Below are positions 16,351-26,179 of a stretch of DNA of 32,533 bases, in pieces. This DNA is from Clostridiales bacterium (GTDB lineage Bacteria; Bacillota; Clostridia; Lachnospirales; Lachnospiraceae). Within the stretch, counting starts at the first letter, position 1. Each line of letters opens with the position of its first letter. The position numbers were made by a program, and so were the translations under genes. The DNA lies in the NCBI GenBank assembly GCA_012512855.1, contig JAAZDK010000168.1, positions 1 to 32,533 on the forward strand, written 5' to 3'. The notes beneath the pieces were generated by a model. The model made no database searches and had not been told where the DNA came from. It saw nothing but the letters and a program-made list of their open reading frames with translations.

Positions 16351-17211
16351 ATGAGTCGCTTTATTCTATCCGCATTTGCCGATGAAATATCGGCTGATCT
16401 GAAAACCCAGATGGATGTGCTTGCTGAGCATGGTATCTCTTATATTGAAATTCGTGGCGTAAATGGAAAAACCATAACTGATTATAGCCTGGATGAGGCA
16501 AAAAAGATAAAAAAAGAGCTGGATGCCAGAGGCTTTAGGATTTCATCAATCGGTTCACCGATTGGAAAAATAGGTATTACTGATGATTTCAGCCCCCATA
16601 GGGAGCTGTTTAAGCACACCCTGGAGCTGGCCCTGCTGCTGGAAAGCAAATATATCCGTATGTTCAGCTTCTATATTCCCAGAGGGGAGGCTCCTGACAA
16701 ATATCGCAATGAGGTGCTTGAGCGCTGGTTTGAATTCGTGGAGCTGGCAAAAGGAAGCGGTATTACTCTTCTGCATGAAAATGAAAAGGACATCTATGGT
16801 GAGGATGCAGAGCACTGTCTTGACCTTTTGCAGTCACTGAATTGCGATTATGTAAAAGCGGTTTTTGACCCCGCCAACTTTATCCAGGCGGATGTCCAAA
16901 CCTACCCCCATGCATATGAGCTTCTTAAGGATTATATAGCTTACATGCATATCAAGGATGCAGTATATTCCGATCATCATGTGGAACCGGCAGGTTATGG
17001 CGACGGCAGGCTAAAAGAAATCCTATCCGCCCTATACAATAATGGCTATGATGGTTTTCTATCCCTTGAGCCGCATCTGTGGAGCTTTGAAGGCTTTGAC
17101 AAGCTGGAGCTGGAGCCGGTCTGGAGCAAATACGAAGGAGGTGGCCCCAAGCTGTTTAGTGTGGCTGCCACCGCATTAAATAAGCTGCTGGATGAGATAA
17201 TACAGGATTAA
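16351..17211 (+). CDS. Sugar phosphate isomerase/epimerase-like TIM-barrel protein
   Basis: 286 residues of the xylose-isomerase-like TIM barrel family (AP endonuclease family 2). The expected metal ligands are present: Glu143 (LLHENE), Asp173 (FDPANF), His200 (YMHIKD) and Glu240 (SLEPH). Members isomerise or epimerise ketoses, inosose or hydroxypyruvate-type substrates, and often work with Gfo/Idh/MocA oxidoreductases like the one 1.2 kb away. The ATG follows GAAAGGAG by about 7 nt. It is divergent from the AraC regulator and ends at a strong terminator. The specific reaction is unknown. Confidence 0.85.
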   Translation: MSRFILSAFADEISADLKTQMDVLAEHGISYIEIRGVNGKTITDYSLDEAKKIKKELDARGFRISSIGSPIGKIGITDDFSPHRELFKHTLELALLLESKYIRMFSFYIPRGEAPDKYRNEVLERWFEFVELAKGSGITLLHENEKDIYGEDAEHCLDLLQSLNCDYVKAVFDPANFIQADVQTYPHAYELLKDYIAYMHIKDAVYSDHHVEPAGYGDGRLKEILSALYNNGYDGFLSLEPHLWSFEGFDKLELEPVWSKYEGGGPKLFSVAATALNKLLDEIIQD

Positions 17212-17252
17212 TTTAAATATGCCAACTAGTACCATTGCTTCATTCATAAACC

Positions 17253-17300
17253 GGTCACGCTTTTATACAATGGATATTGTATAAAAGCGTGACCCTTTTT
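17253..17300 (+). terminator. Strong intrinsic terminator after the isomerase-like gene
   Basis: A perfect 19-bp stem (17253-17271 with 17276-17294), GGAT loop, then CTTTTT. The stem is unusually long and also reads as a near-perfect palindrome between converging genes. Confidence 0.92.
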
Positions 17301-17432
17301 ATAGCAAATAGCTTTACCGTGGCTTGCCGGATAGCTATAGTCGATTTCGTCTGTAGCGTCCCAAAATCAAAGCTTTGCAATGCCCTTATAATACTGCATA
17401 TATTACCGGCTCACAGCTTTTTATAAGGCTGC

Positions 17433-19778
17433 TTATTTTAGATTCACTCTTATAATACCGCCTTTTTCCGCTGTTATAACAGTATCGTTTCCGTCTATGA
17501 TAAAGCTGGCGTTGTCCACAGAGGCAACATTTGTAACATTAACCAAAATCAGCTTAAAGCTTTTTGAAGTCTTAGCATCTATTAAAATCAAATCCTTTTC
17601 CCTGCTTATCCGGGCTTCCAGCCCAAGCCCTGCCTTGTCATCATACACCTGAAAGGATGCACTCTTTCCTACAGTCAGCTCATAAGCCTTAAGGATAACT
17701 CCATCGGAATAATCATAAACCGCGTCGTCATCTCTTGCTCCGACAGCTATAATGCTGTTTTCCCTGACATATAAAGGAAGGCTAAGATAATCGTGCTTTT
17801 CATTGTACCAGGCACCACCCTGCTTTAGCTCTCCTGTCAGGTAATTGGTCCACCTGCCGGCAGGCAGATAAAACTGTGCCAGTCCCTCTTCATTAAATAT
17901 TGGCGCTACCAGCAGCGAATCCCCCAGCATATATTGCCTGTCAAGATAAGCACAGGTCGGATCATCATTGAATTCCATAACCATGCTTCTTACGGAAGGT
18001 ATTCCAATCCTTGAGGCAGTAACCGCTGTAGCATAAAGATATGGCATCAGTGCCGCCTTAAGCCTGGTAAAGAATTTAACCACCTCAACCGCTTCCTCGT
18101 CATAAGCCCATGGCACCCTGTAGGAGTAGCTGCCATGAAGCCTGGAATGGGTTGATAAGAGTCCAAAGGCACACCAGCGTTTATATACGTCCGGTGTTGA
18201 TGTACTTTCAAAGCCCCCTATATCATGGCTCCAGTAGCCAAAGCCGGACATAGTCAGGGACAAGCCGCCACGGAGACTTTCGGCCATCGATTCATAATCC
18301 GACCAGCAATCTCCTCCCCAGTGCACGGGAAATTTCTGACCACCTGCTGTCGCACTTCTGGCAAAGAGTACGGCCTCGCCCCTGCCCCGCTTTCTCTCCA
18401 GCAGCTCAAATACAGTCTTGTTATACAGATAGCTATAGTAATTATGCATCTTCATCGGGTCGGAACCGTCATAATAAACTGCATTTGTCGGTATTCTCTC
18501 ACCAAAATCGGTCTTAAAGCAGTCAACCCCCATATCCAGCAGCCGCTCAAGCTTTTCGCAATACCATTTACAGGCCTCCGGATTGGTAAAATCAACAATT
18601 GCCATACCCGGCTGCCACATATCCCATTGCCATACATCGCCATTTGGCCGTTTCAGGAAGTAGCCGCCCTTGACCCCCTCCTCAAAGAGAGGTGATTCCT
18701 GCCCGATATAGCTGTTAATCCAAACACAAATTTTCAGTCCTTTGGCCTTAAGCCTTTTTATCATACCTTCCGGATCAGGGAATACCCTGCTGTCCCAGAG
18801 AAAATCACACCAGTTAAATTCCCTCATCCAGAAGCAGTCAAAGTGAAATACCTTGAGCGGTATTCCCCTGTTTATCATTCCGTCAACAAAGCTGTTTACA
18901 GTCTCCTCATCATAGCTGGTTGTAAAGGAGGTGGAAAGCCACAGACCAAAGGTCCAGGCAGGCGGCAGTGTCGGCTTGCCGCTTATGTCGGTATAGCGCA
19001 TAAGCACTTCCTTCATCGTCGGGCCATTGATGAAGAAATAATCAAGCGACTCTCCTGATACGGAAAACTGCACCTTTTTTACCATCTCTGAGCCTACCTC
19101 AAAGGAGACTCTTTCCGGATGGTTTACAAACACACCATAGCCCTTATTTGATATGTAAAAGGGAATATTCTTGTAGGATTGCTCAGTGGATGTACCGCCA
19201 TCCTCATTCCAGATATCAACAGTCTGACCGTTTTTTACAAAGGGAGTAAATCTTTCTCCCAATCCATATATTAACTCACCCACAGACAGCGACAGGCGCT
19301 CTCTCATAAAAGTGTTCTCCAGGCTGCAGTCATCATAAGCAAGTCCCTTCCAGCCGGTCTTAATATATGCCAGATCCTTGCTGCCGCTTTCGGTTATCCT
19401 TTCATTATTCCGGTAAAAGATCATTTTCCAGTTGGCCTTATTAATCTCAAGTCGCAAACTGCCTGAGAAAACCTTGATAAGCTCATCACTTTCCTCATAA
19501 ATAAGCTGGGAATTTTCATCAATATTAAGCTCAAAGGAAGGCTTTCTCTCTGCCAGACCCATATAGTGATCCGCCCTGATCCGCAATACCTCGGGCGCAG
19601 GGGCACTTATCCTGATTGTCAGGTTTGGTCCACCCAGAGTATCTCCCCTGTGGTTAATCCTGTGGGTCGGTGCGCATATTCTCAGATGATTATTCTCCTG
19701 TCTGGCAAAATACACCTGTACCGGAGAAAAATCCTGTACTCCCTCTTTATTCAGCCAACATCCGTTGCTAAACTTCAT
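17433..19778 (-). CDS. GH31 alpha-xylosidase (YicI-like), intracellular
   Basis: 781 residues, close to the E. coli YicI length. It has the N-terminal beta-sandwich and the (beta/alpha)8 catalytic barrel with nucleophile Asp424 (FKTDFGERIP) and acid/base Asp490 (WGGDCWSD). The spacing of 66 residues equals that of YicI Asp416/Asp482. The KTDFGERIP form is typical of alpha-xylosidases rather than alpha-glucosidases. No signal peptide is seen, so it should act in the cytoplasm on imported isoprimeverose or xyloglucan fragments. The ATG at 19778 follows AAGGAGG. It is divergent from the chemoreceptor-like fusion gene. Family secure; xylosidase specificity likely. Confidence 0.92.
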   Translation of the reverse strand: MKFSNGCWLNKEGVQDFSPVQVYFARQENNHLRICAPTHRINHRGDTLGGPNLTIRISAPAPEVLRIRADHYMGLAERKPSFELNIDENSQLIYEESDELIKVFSGSLRLEINKANWKMIFYRNNERITESGSKDLAYIKTGWKGLAYDDCSLENTFMRERLSLSVGELIYGLGERFTPFVKNGQTVDIWNEDGGTSTEQSYKNIPFYISNKGYGVFVNHPERVSFEVGSEMVKKVQFSVSGESLDYFFINGPTMKEVLMRYTDISGKPTLPPAWTFGLWLSTSFTTSYDEETVNSFVDGMINRGIPLKVFHFDCFWMREFNWCDFLWDSRVFPDPEGMIKRLKAKGLKICVWINSYIGQESPLFEEGVKGGYFLKRPNGDVWQWDMWQPGMAIVDFTNPEACKWYCEKLERLLDMGVDCFKTDFGERIPTNAVYYDGSDPMKMHNYYSYLYNKTVFELLERKRGRGEAVLFARSATAGGQKFPVHWGGDCWSDYESMAESLRGGLSLTMSGFGYWSHDIGGFESTSTPDVYKRWCAFGLLSTHSRLHGSYSYRVPWAYDEEAVEVVKFFTRLKAALMPYLYATAVTASRIGIPSVRSMVMEFNDDPTCAYLDRQYMLGDSLLVAPIFNEEGLAQFYLPAGRWTNYLTGELKQGGAWYNEKHDYLSLPLYVRENSIIAVGARDDDAVYDYSDGVILKAYELTVGKSASFQVYDDKAGLGLEARISREKDLILIDAKTSKSFKLILVNVTNVASVDNASFIIDGNDTVITAEKGGIIRVNLK

Positions 19779-20027
19779 ATATTATGTACCTCCTTGTTAT
19801 GTTTGCATAGTCCCTTCATCAGGTGATTGCTCCGAATTTCCTATAAAAGAATTTCAAAGTATAAAGCCCGATGCTTCTAAGCATATAAAGCATAATAAGC
19901 AAATTTATTATATCAAAAATTAACAATAAAATGAATTATATTCTGTCTTTTTTTATCGATTATTTTCGAAAATATATTTCTTATATCCCTAATGTTTCTA
20001 CAAAACCTATTTTTTTCTTCTAAAAGA
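19779..20027. other. Intergenic region between divergent alpha-xylosidase and chemoreceptor genes
   Basis: AT-rich, no gene seen. It should hold the minus-strand promoter of the xylosidase gene, but I see no element close to consensus. The plus-strand promoter lies just to its right. Confidence 0.4.
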
Positions 20028-20056
20028 TTGCAAATTCTACATATATATACTATAAT
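20028..20056 (+). promoter_or_regulatory. Sigma-A type promoter of the chemoreceptor/sugar-binding fusion gene
   Basis: TTGCAA (20028-20033), 17-bp spacer, TATAAT (20051-20056). It does not look like a sigma-D motility promoter, so the gene may be expressed with metabolism rather than with flagellar genes. Confidence 0.65.
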
Positions 20057-20118
20057 TATTATGCTAAATTGTGCTGTTTATACAATTCTATATTTATCTT
20101 TAGAGGGGTGCTGAGATA

Positions 20119-22071
20119 ATGAACTGGCCAAAATGGTTCAAAAAAACAGATGAACATCAAAATGAAAATGAAATATTGGAAAAACTACTTCAATGGGATT
20201 TTACTGAAGAATTGACATCAGCGGCTGACGGAGTAAATGAGACCTTTATCACCTTGCATGATAATTACAGAAAATATTTTGAAGAATTTAATCAGGATTT
20301 CGATGAAATCAAGCTTGTTGCAGATCAGCTAGAAGGTGTCATTGACGGCCTGGTGGATTCCTCCAACAATGTTCGAATGGCTGCAGAATTCATCGCAGAG
20401 GGAGCTCAAAGCCAGACCGAGGAGATTAATACTTGTCAATCTGTTGCTGATATTATAGCAGATAAAATTAACAGGATGAGCCAGCGCTCTAAAGAATTAA
20501 TAGATTCAGCACAAGAAATGGGCAAGGTAAGCAATGATGGCAAGATAGCCATTGAAAATCTGTCTGAGAACCAGCATAAGAACATTGAAGCTAACAATGC
20601 CATTACCAGAGAGATATATAATCTACTGGACAAAACAAAAACCATTAATGAAATTACAAATGTCTTGTACGATATAGCAAGCCAGACTAATCTTTTATCA
20701 CTTAATGCTTCTATAGAAGCAGCCAGAGCAGGCGATGCCGGCAAAGGCTTTGCAGTTGTTGCTGAAGAAGTAAGAAAGCTTGCTGAACGCAGCCGAGCCG
20801 CCAGTGCAACAATCAATGAGAACATCTCTGAAATTAATAAGCAGCTCAGCAATCTTAAAAATGTTACCGATGATTCAAAGGAAACCTTCTACAACCAGTC
20901 ACTTGCAGTTAATAAGGTAATTGAAGCCTTTGAAATAATCAATAACTATGTTGACAATTTCATTAGCAGTCAACAGGATTTCTATGAAGAGGTTCAAAGT
21001 CTTACAAACGAAAAGGAGCGTCTTATAGATTCCTTCTGCAGTATTGCTTCCGTTATTCAGGAGTCCTCTGCCACTACCGAAGAGGTGGCTTCACTTACCA
21101 TAAGCCAGAACAGTACTGCCAATATAATCTTTAAGATGGCCCAGGATTTAAGCGAAAAGGTTGGCAAGATAGCGAAAAACTCGGAGAAAATCAAGACTAA
21201 GCACCTTACCAGAAGCCAAAGGAAGGTTGGTGTCATCTTTGATATTGAAGATCCCTTCTGGGATCCTACCATAAGGGAAGGTAAAAAGACTGCCAAAGCG
21301 TTAAACTTCTATCTGGAATTTTATGCTCCCAAGACAAGACAAAATGCAGCTGCCGATATTCTTGCCGCAATAAAGGATTTTCTGTCCAGAGGCTTTGATG
21401 CACTGATTATCAGCCCTGTTGAGAGTCCTGAAATTTCCCGGATTCTCAAGGAAGCCGCAAGCAACGGAGTCAAGATAGTATTCATCAACTCCGCACTTGA
21501 TGATGTTCCTTATGTATCACTGATAGAAACCAATGGCTATGAGCTGGGAAAGAACGCTGCCAGGACAGCAAAGCAGCTGCTTAATAACCAGGGTGAAGCG
21601 GCTGTCGTTCTATGGTCGGATGTAAAAATCCGTTCCATCGAAAAGCGTGCTGAGGGCTTTATTGAGGAACTGCAGAATAATTCCAATATTAAGGTTTATC
21701 CCAAGAGCGCTCCCAGTACTCCGACGGAAGAGATTCTTGACAAACTTTTTGCCGAGCTTAAGCGTGACCATCCCAATCTTAAGCTTCTATATGCCACCAA
21801 TGTTAACTGGGGTGTGGCATACGGAAATTATATTCACAAGCATAATCTGAACTACGATGTATTAACGGTTGATTTAACCAAGGCTGTCGCTGATCTTATT
21901 AAGGAAGGCAAAATCAGGGCTGCTATCGCCCAGCGTGCCTTCACCTGGGTTACCCAGGGGCTTGAATTATTGGTGGACGCCTTCCAGAGCAAGCCAGTTG
22001 TAACATACACCGATACAGGTACATATGAGGTTAACAAATCCAACATATCTATTTATGAACATAGAGTATGA
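20119..22071 (+). CDS. Soluble chemoreceptor (MCP) signalling domain fused to a C-terminal periplasmic-type sugar-binding domain
   Basis: 650 residues. Residues ~40-360 are a long heptad-rich helical region with the MCP hairpin tip at about 186-225 ([20 protein letters not shown], then [18 protein letters not shown]), the site that contacts CheA/CheW in known receptors. Candidate methylation pairs lie in both helices (QSQTEEIN and SATTEEVAS). From about 367 to 640 a type I periplasmic-binding-protein fold, ribose/galactose-binding type, begins with [16 protein letters not shown] and includes [12 protein letters not shown]. There is no signal peptide and no hydrophobic membrane segment anywhere, so both halves should be cytoplasmic. 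The domain order is the reverse of ordinary receptors. It starts after AGAGGGGTG and is divergent from the alpha-xylosidase, suggesting it senses an intracellular sugar. A non-chemotactic regulator is the alternative. Confidence 0.9.
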   Translation: MNWPKWFKKTDEHQNENEILEKLLQWDFTEELTSAADGVNETFITLHDNYRKYFEEFNQDFDEIKLVADQLEGVIDGLVDSSNNVRMAAEFIAEGAQSQTEEINTCQSVADIIADKINRMSQRSKELIDSAQEMGKVSNDGKIAIENLSENQHKNIEANNAITREIYNLLDKTKTINEITNVLYDIASQTNLLSLNASIEAARAGDAGKGFAVVAEEVRKLAERSRAASATINENISEINKQLSNLKNVTDDSKETFYNQSLAVNKVIEAFEIINNYVDNFISSQQDFYEEVQSLTNEKERLIDSFCSIASVIQESSATTEEVASLTISQNSTANIIFKMAQDLSEKVGKIAKNSEKIKTKHLTRSQRKVGVIFDIEDPFWDPTIREGKKTAKALNFYLEFYAPKTRQNAAADILAAIKDFLSRGFDALIISPVESPEISRILKEAASNGVKIVFINSALDDVPYVSLIETNGYELGKNAARTAKQLLNNQGEAAVVLWSDVKIRSIEKRAEGFIEELQNNSNIKVYPKSAPSTPTEEILDKLFAELKRDHPNLKLLYATNVNWGVAYGNYIHKHNLNYDVLTVDLTKAVADLIKEGKIRAAIAQRAFTWVTQGLELLVDAFQSKPVVTYTDTGTYEVNKSNISIYEHRV

Positions 22072-22118
22072 CTGCTTAAATTAATAATTGCTTCTTTATT
22101 GAACATATCCCCTGCCAC

Positions 22119-22160
22119 GAAACCCTGCTTTCAGTTTTGCTGATTGCAGGGTTTCATTTT
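22119..22160 (+). terminator. Intrinsic terminator after the chemoreceptor fusion gene
   Basis: 10-bp perfect stem GAAACCCTGC / GCAGGGTTTC (22119-22128, 22146-22155) with inner CAG/CTG pairing, followed by ATTTTG. Confidence 0.7.
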
Positions 22161-22229
22161 GCAGCTTTATTTTCATTATATGAATTGTAATCTTATTAAT
22201 TTGCTCTGATACTCTTTTTTCATATGAGA

Positions 22230-22688
22230 CTATTGCTTCTCGACAGCAGTCATTGCCTCCTCGGCTGTTGCAGCAGCTGCTTTGAAATCTCCTCTCATTA
22301 GCTTTAGAGCTGTCTTTTCGTTATATATTTCATCAGCTGTACGCACTCCCCATTTGCGAACAACCGGCATCAGCGGGCACCAGCCCCAGAAAGCATGCTG
22401 CAGCATGAAAACCGCTACCGTACCGGTAAGCAAAAACCATATCCTGCTGGTTCTGATTCCGAGATATGAGCTTAGGATTATAAGTAATGCGGCATTTACT
22501 CCCAATACCCTTTCCGTATCCCATTCCTGATTCAGCTTATTTATTCTGTCCACAATATCTGCCTCTGTACCATTCTTGTATATATTGATATTCCTGATTG
22601 TCTGATTCCTGATTTCTGCATTGATTTTTGGATCGGTCCGCATGCAGACCCGCTTTGCTGTAGAAGGAAATATATTGCATTTCTTCAT
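22230..22688 (-). CDS. DUF2892-like small membrane protein
   Basis: 152 residues. The segment E-R-V-L-G-V-N-A-A-L-L through two hydrophobic helices (about 62-100), then WCPLMPVVRKWGVRT, matches the YgaP-type DUF2892 inner-membrane domain (ER-x-x-x-G-x-x-L-L and C-P-L-x-x-x-x-G-x-x-T). A hydrophilic N-terminal ~55 residues with Cys near the start and a short C-terminal helix flank it. The start at 22688 follows AGGTGG by 7 nt; the longer frame begins with TTG at 22712 and lacks a site. No rhodanese domain is attached. Function unknown. Confidence 0.65.
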   Translation of the reverse strand: MKKCNIFPSTAKRVCMRTDPKINAEIRNQTIRNINIYKNGTEADIVDRINKLNQEWDTERVLGVNAALLIILSSYLGIRTSRIWFLLTGTVAVFMLQHAFWGWCPLMPVVRKWGVRTADEIYNEKTALKLMRGDFKAAAATAEEAMTAVEKQ

Positions 22689-22909
22689 GCCATCACCACC
22701 TGCTTTGATCAATTTATACTTAGTATGTGTATTGGTAAGAAAAATATGTAATTAAGAATGTCGCATGAGATAAATCTGAAGATTAAAATATTTTTACAAG
22801 AACACACAGAAGCTACAGTCAGGGCTACCGGCAGATTAACAGACTGATTAGCAGGCGTCAAAGCGGACCAAATATATGAAATATTACATTATTTTCATCA
22901 GATATCCTA

Positions 22910-22938
22910 TTTACTCTAAATATCAGATTTTATATTAT
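22910..22938 (+). promoter_or_regulatory. Promoter of the ABC exporter gene
   Basis: TTTACT (22910-22915), 17-bp spacer, TATTAT (22933-22938). An AGGAGG site lies just before the ATG at 22990. Confidence 0.5.
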
Positions 22939-22989
22939 TAAACGAAAGGAAACGGCTATAAGCTAATTAAATCTAGGAGGACAGTAACA

Positions 22990-24723
22990 ATGAAACTTCT
23001 GTGGCGATTGGGCAAGGAAGCTATAAAATATAAAGCACTGTACATAATAGCTATTCTATCCACCTTTGCCCTGACAATCATTAATCTGGCTGCGCCAAAA
23101 TATCTGGCCAATATGACGGAACTAATTCAGAGCGAAAAGATTGAAAACTGGCAGGAGCAGCTGCTGCGCCTGACTTTGACTCTTATTATTCTGTATTTAT
23201 CAAAGATATTATTCCGTTATCTCAGCAATTATCTGGCCCATAAGGCCGCCTGGAATCTGGTGGAGGAAATCCGGATGAGGGTATATAATAAGATTCAGGA
23301 TTTGTCCATGAGCTTCTTTCACGACAAGCAGACAGGCGATTTAATGAGCAGGGTCGTAAATGATACAGCCACCTTTGAGCTTTTATATGCCCACATCATT
23401 CCTGAAATGATAACCAATATTGTAACCGTAGTGGGAGTTGCCGCAATACTGATAAGCATTAATCTTAAGCTGGCACTGCTTACATGCATTCCGATACCAC
23501 TGATCCTCTTTTCGGCATGGTTCTTCTCCGCCAAGGTGCGGCCTAATTTCAAGATAAGCCAAAATGCCCTTGCTGAGCTTAATGCCAAATTGCAGGACAA
23601 CTTCTCCGGTATTCATGAAATTCAGTCCTTTGGTCAGGAGGCTTATGAAAGCGGTCAGGTGGCCTCCAAGGCAAAGGCATATACCAAGGCTATACTGCAT
23701 GCCCTTAACCTGAGCGCAGTTTTCCATCCAGGCGTGGAGTTTTTGTCCTCCATTGGAACAATTATTGTTGTTGGGGCCGGTGGTATTCTGGCTTTTTCCG
23801 GCAGACTGTCGGTATCCGATATAGTAGCATTCTTACTCTATCTCTCACTCTTTTATGCCCCGATAACAGGTCTTGCACGGTTGCTTGAGGATACCCAGCA
23901 GGCATATGCAGGCGCCGAAAGGGTTATGATGATACTTGATACTCCCAATGAAATAAATGAAATGGAAAATGCAACAGAGCTTAAAAATGTAAGCGGTAGC
24001 ATCAGCTTTGAGAATGTCAGCTTTAATTATGAGGAAAATGTACCTGTCCTGAAGGATATAAGCTTTTCCTGCAAGCCAGGTCAAATGATAGCCCTGGTGG
24101 GCCCTACCGGTGTGGGCAAAACCACATTGACCCAGCTTATTTCACGTTTCTATGATCCGGGTGCGGGACGTATACTGATAGACGGGATAGATGTAAAAAC
24201 TGTAACCCTGCATAGCCTCAGGGCCAATATAGCTCCTGTCCTGCAGGATACCTTTCTCTTTAATGGGACTATAGCCGAGAATATAGCTTATGCCAAGCCG
24301 GATGCGACTATGGATGAGATTATAGAAGCAGCCAAGGCTGCAAGAATTCATGAAGACATCTGCCAAATGCCTCTTAAGTATGAAACCCAGGTTGGCGAGC
24401 GTGGAATGAAGCTTTCCGGAGGTCAGAAGCAAAGAATAGCTATTGCGAGAGCAATACTGAGAAATGCCCCCATTATTATCCTTGATGAGGCAACCGCATC
24501 AGTGGATGTAGAAACAGAACGTGAAATTCAGAAAGCCATTGCAAATCTGGCAGGTAGCAGAACCATTGTGGCTATAGCCCACCGGCTTTCTACTATTCGA
24601 AATGCCGATCTGATACTGGTTCTTGAAGAGGGTCGCATTATCCAAAGGGGTACACATAGTGAGCTGATAACCCAGGAAGGCCTTTATAAAAGGCTGAACG
24701 CAGCCCAAAGCAGTATAAATTAG
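22990..24723 (+). CDS. MsbA/LmrA-like ABC exporter (fused permease-ATPase half transporter)
   Basis: 577 residues. Residues 1-310 form a six-helix exporter membrane domain (SFFHDKQTGDLMSRVVNDT coupling segment at about 112-130). The ATPase has Walker A GPTGVGKTT, Q-loop VLQDTFLF, signature LSGGQKQR, Walker B IIILDEATAS and H-loop AIAHRLSTI. It should work as a homodimer, since only one half transporter is encoded here; the neighbour is a small membrane protein transcribed away. The substrate is not predictable; lipids, drugs or peptides are all possible. It starts after AGGAGG. Confidence 0.92.
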   Translation: MKLLWRLGKEAIKYKALYIIAILSTFALTIINLAAPKYLANMTELIQSEKIENWQEQLLRLTLTLIILYLSKILFRYLSNYLAHKAAWNLVEEIRMRVYNKIQDLSMSFFHDKQTGDLMSRVVNDTATFELLYAHIIPEMITNIVTVVGVAAILISINLKLALLTCIPIPLILFSAWFFSAKVRPNFKISQNALAELNAKLQDNFSGIHEIQSFGQEAYESGQVASKAKAYTKAILHALNLSAVFHPGVEFLSSIGTIIVVGAGGILAFSGRLSVSDIVAFLLYLSLFYAPITGLARLLEDTQQAYAGAERVMMILDTPNEINEMENATELKNVSGSISFENVSFNYEENVPVLKDISFSCKPGQMIALVGPTGVGKTTLTQLISRFYDPGAGRILIDGIDVKTVTLHSLRANIAPVLQDTFLFNGTIAENIAYAKPDATMDEIIEAAKAARIHEDICQMPLKYETQVGERGMKLSGGQKQRIAIARAILRNAPIIILDEATASVDVETEREIQKAIANLAGSRTIVAIAHRLSTIRNADLILVLEEGRIIQRGTHSELITQEGLYKRLNAAQSSIN

Positions 24724-24761
24724 AAAATATTTAAAAGGAATTCGGATGAATTTTCAATTGG

Positions 24762-24782
24762 AATGTGCGCCCGCCGGGCGCA
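24762..24782. repeat. GC-rich hairpin after the ABC exporter gene
   Basis: TGTGCGCCC-GCC-GGGCGCACA, a perfect 9-bp stem without a following T run on the plus strand. It may act with the adjacent hairpin as a transcription end zone between converging genes. Confidence 0.6.
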
Positions 24783-24783
24783 C

Positions 24784-24818
24784 AAATAAAGCAGCACGGT
24801 TATCTTTTACCGTGCTGC
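24784..24818 (-). terminator. Terminator overlapping the 3' end of the ligase-like gene
   Basis: 10-bp perfect stem GCAGCACGGT / ACCGTGCTGC (24791-24800, 24809-24818), followed on the minus strand by TTTATTTG. It includes the stop codon and last codons of the minus-strand gene. Confidence 0.7.
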
Positions 24819-25991
24819 AGGCTCCGGCTTTCTACCACATCCGGCCAGAATTAAAAGGAATAAGGGAAGCGTCTGAATCCATAGCAGAGTTATGTCGGTC
24901 ATTCCATGTATAAAGGCTGCTACAGAAACAGCGAATATGAGTACTAAATTTTCGCTGTTCTTTTTATTATTAGTTAACCACGCCTTAACCAGCTCATAAT
25001 AATAAACGGCAAAATAATAAACAAGCATCAATGTTCCTGCCAGGCCGAAATTCAGCAGCATGTCGATTAGTATATTATGGGCATGCGGCACCAAATTACC
25101 ATGATATATTACACCAAACAGAAATCCGTAAGACAATAATCCATGACCTAGCCAGGGAGCTTCCTTAATGGTGTTTATGGCCTGCTCCCATATCTGCTGC
25201 CGCATTCTTAAGGTCACATCCACAAGCGACAGTCTGGGCAGCAGACGCAAGTCAAGGCCAAAAATCAAAAATGCCATAGCAGCCCCTGCAAGCACCCAAA
25301 CGGCCAAAAGATGATGCTTATGTAACAGTGCCAGCAGGATAAGTATTCCGATGAATACCTCAATCCAGGCAAACATACTCATACTCAGATACAGGCTTAT
25401 CAGATTCAATCCGCCAATAAGATAGTAATTAGCCCTTCGGTCCTTGCCGGTCAATATTTTATATGCACAAATAATTATTACTGTTGCAACAACTGTACCA
25501 AAATAGTTAGGATGAAGAAATACCGCCGATACACGCCGGTTGATTTTACCGTCATATATATAATTAAACAATGCCTCCAGACCTGCAAAGCCTGTACTTG
25601 TTATACTCATATTGCATATAAGGGTTAAAATTCTTTCATAAAGCTCCCCGGTCATTACAGCCCGGATAAATAAGCCCAGAACAAATCCAAGTATCAATAC
25701 TGCTGTGGCTGCCAGACCCATCCAGTTTTTGTACATGAATGCTACAGCCATAGCATATATAAAGAAATATTTCAGGGCCTTTGTACCGTTATGGATAAAG
25801 ATTAAGCTTCTGGTACGCTTATTAGCAATTATATATAGTGACAGAAAAACTAGTATCAACGCAGTCAGGACATACGGTAAAAATAGCGATACAGCTGTAA
25901 AAGCAACAATATTGGAATCTGCTAATGTAATATCCAACCGTTTTCTTGATGTAACAATCAAAGAACGCCGCCTGACAGTTGAATTATCCAT
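24807..25991 (-). CDS. O-antigen ligase/Wzy-like polytopic membrane protein
   Basis: 394 residues, about ten hydrophobic helices. The Wzy_C-type signature is visible around residues 270-330: R-x-x-I-W-x-x-A followed by PWLGHGLLSYG, then LVPHAHNILIDMLLNFGLAG. Family members polymerise or transfer glycans (or, in some Gram-positives, glycosylate surface polymers) at the outer face of the membrane. It starts after AAGGAG. No glycosyltransferase or flippase gene is beside it, which is unusual for this family, so its polymer cannot be inferred. It is convergent with the ABC exporter. Confidence 0.8.
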   Translation of the reverse strand: MDNSTVRRRSLIVTSRKRLDITLADSNIVAFTAVSLFLPYVLTALILVFLSLYIIANKRTRSLIFIHNGTKALKYFFIYAMAVAFMYKNWMGLAATAVLILGFVLGLFIRAVMTGELYERILTLICNMSITSTGFAGLEALFNYIYDGKINRRVSAVFLHPNYFGTVVATVIIICAYKILTGKDRRANYYLIGGLNLISLYLSMSMFAWIEVFIGILILLALLHKHHLLAVWVLAGAAMAFLIFGLDLRLLPRLSLVDVTLRMRQQIWEQAINTIKEAPWLGHGLLSYGFLFGVIYHGNLVPHAHNILIDMLLNFGLAGTLMLVYYFAVYYYELVKAWLTNNKKNSENLVLIFAVSVAAFIHGMTDITLLWIQTLPLFLLILAGCGRKPEPAAR

Positions 25992-26179
25992 CCAATCAAC
26001 TCCTTTGTATGTTACTTTTACTGTTTTAAATTAAACTAGTAGTAACACCGCTATTTTATTTTCACAAGGTATATTTACCGCATATCATAATAGCGTATCG
26101 GCTGAAAATTTTCCAGATATATTTTCACTAAATTTAACAAGCAAGAGGCTTTTCCTTTGTATATATTATACAAATATAC

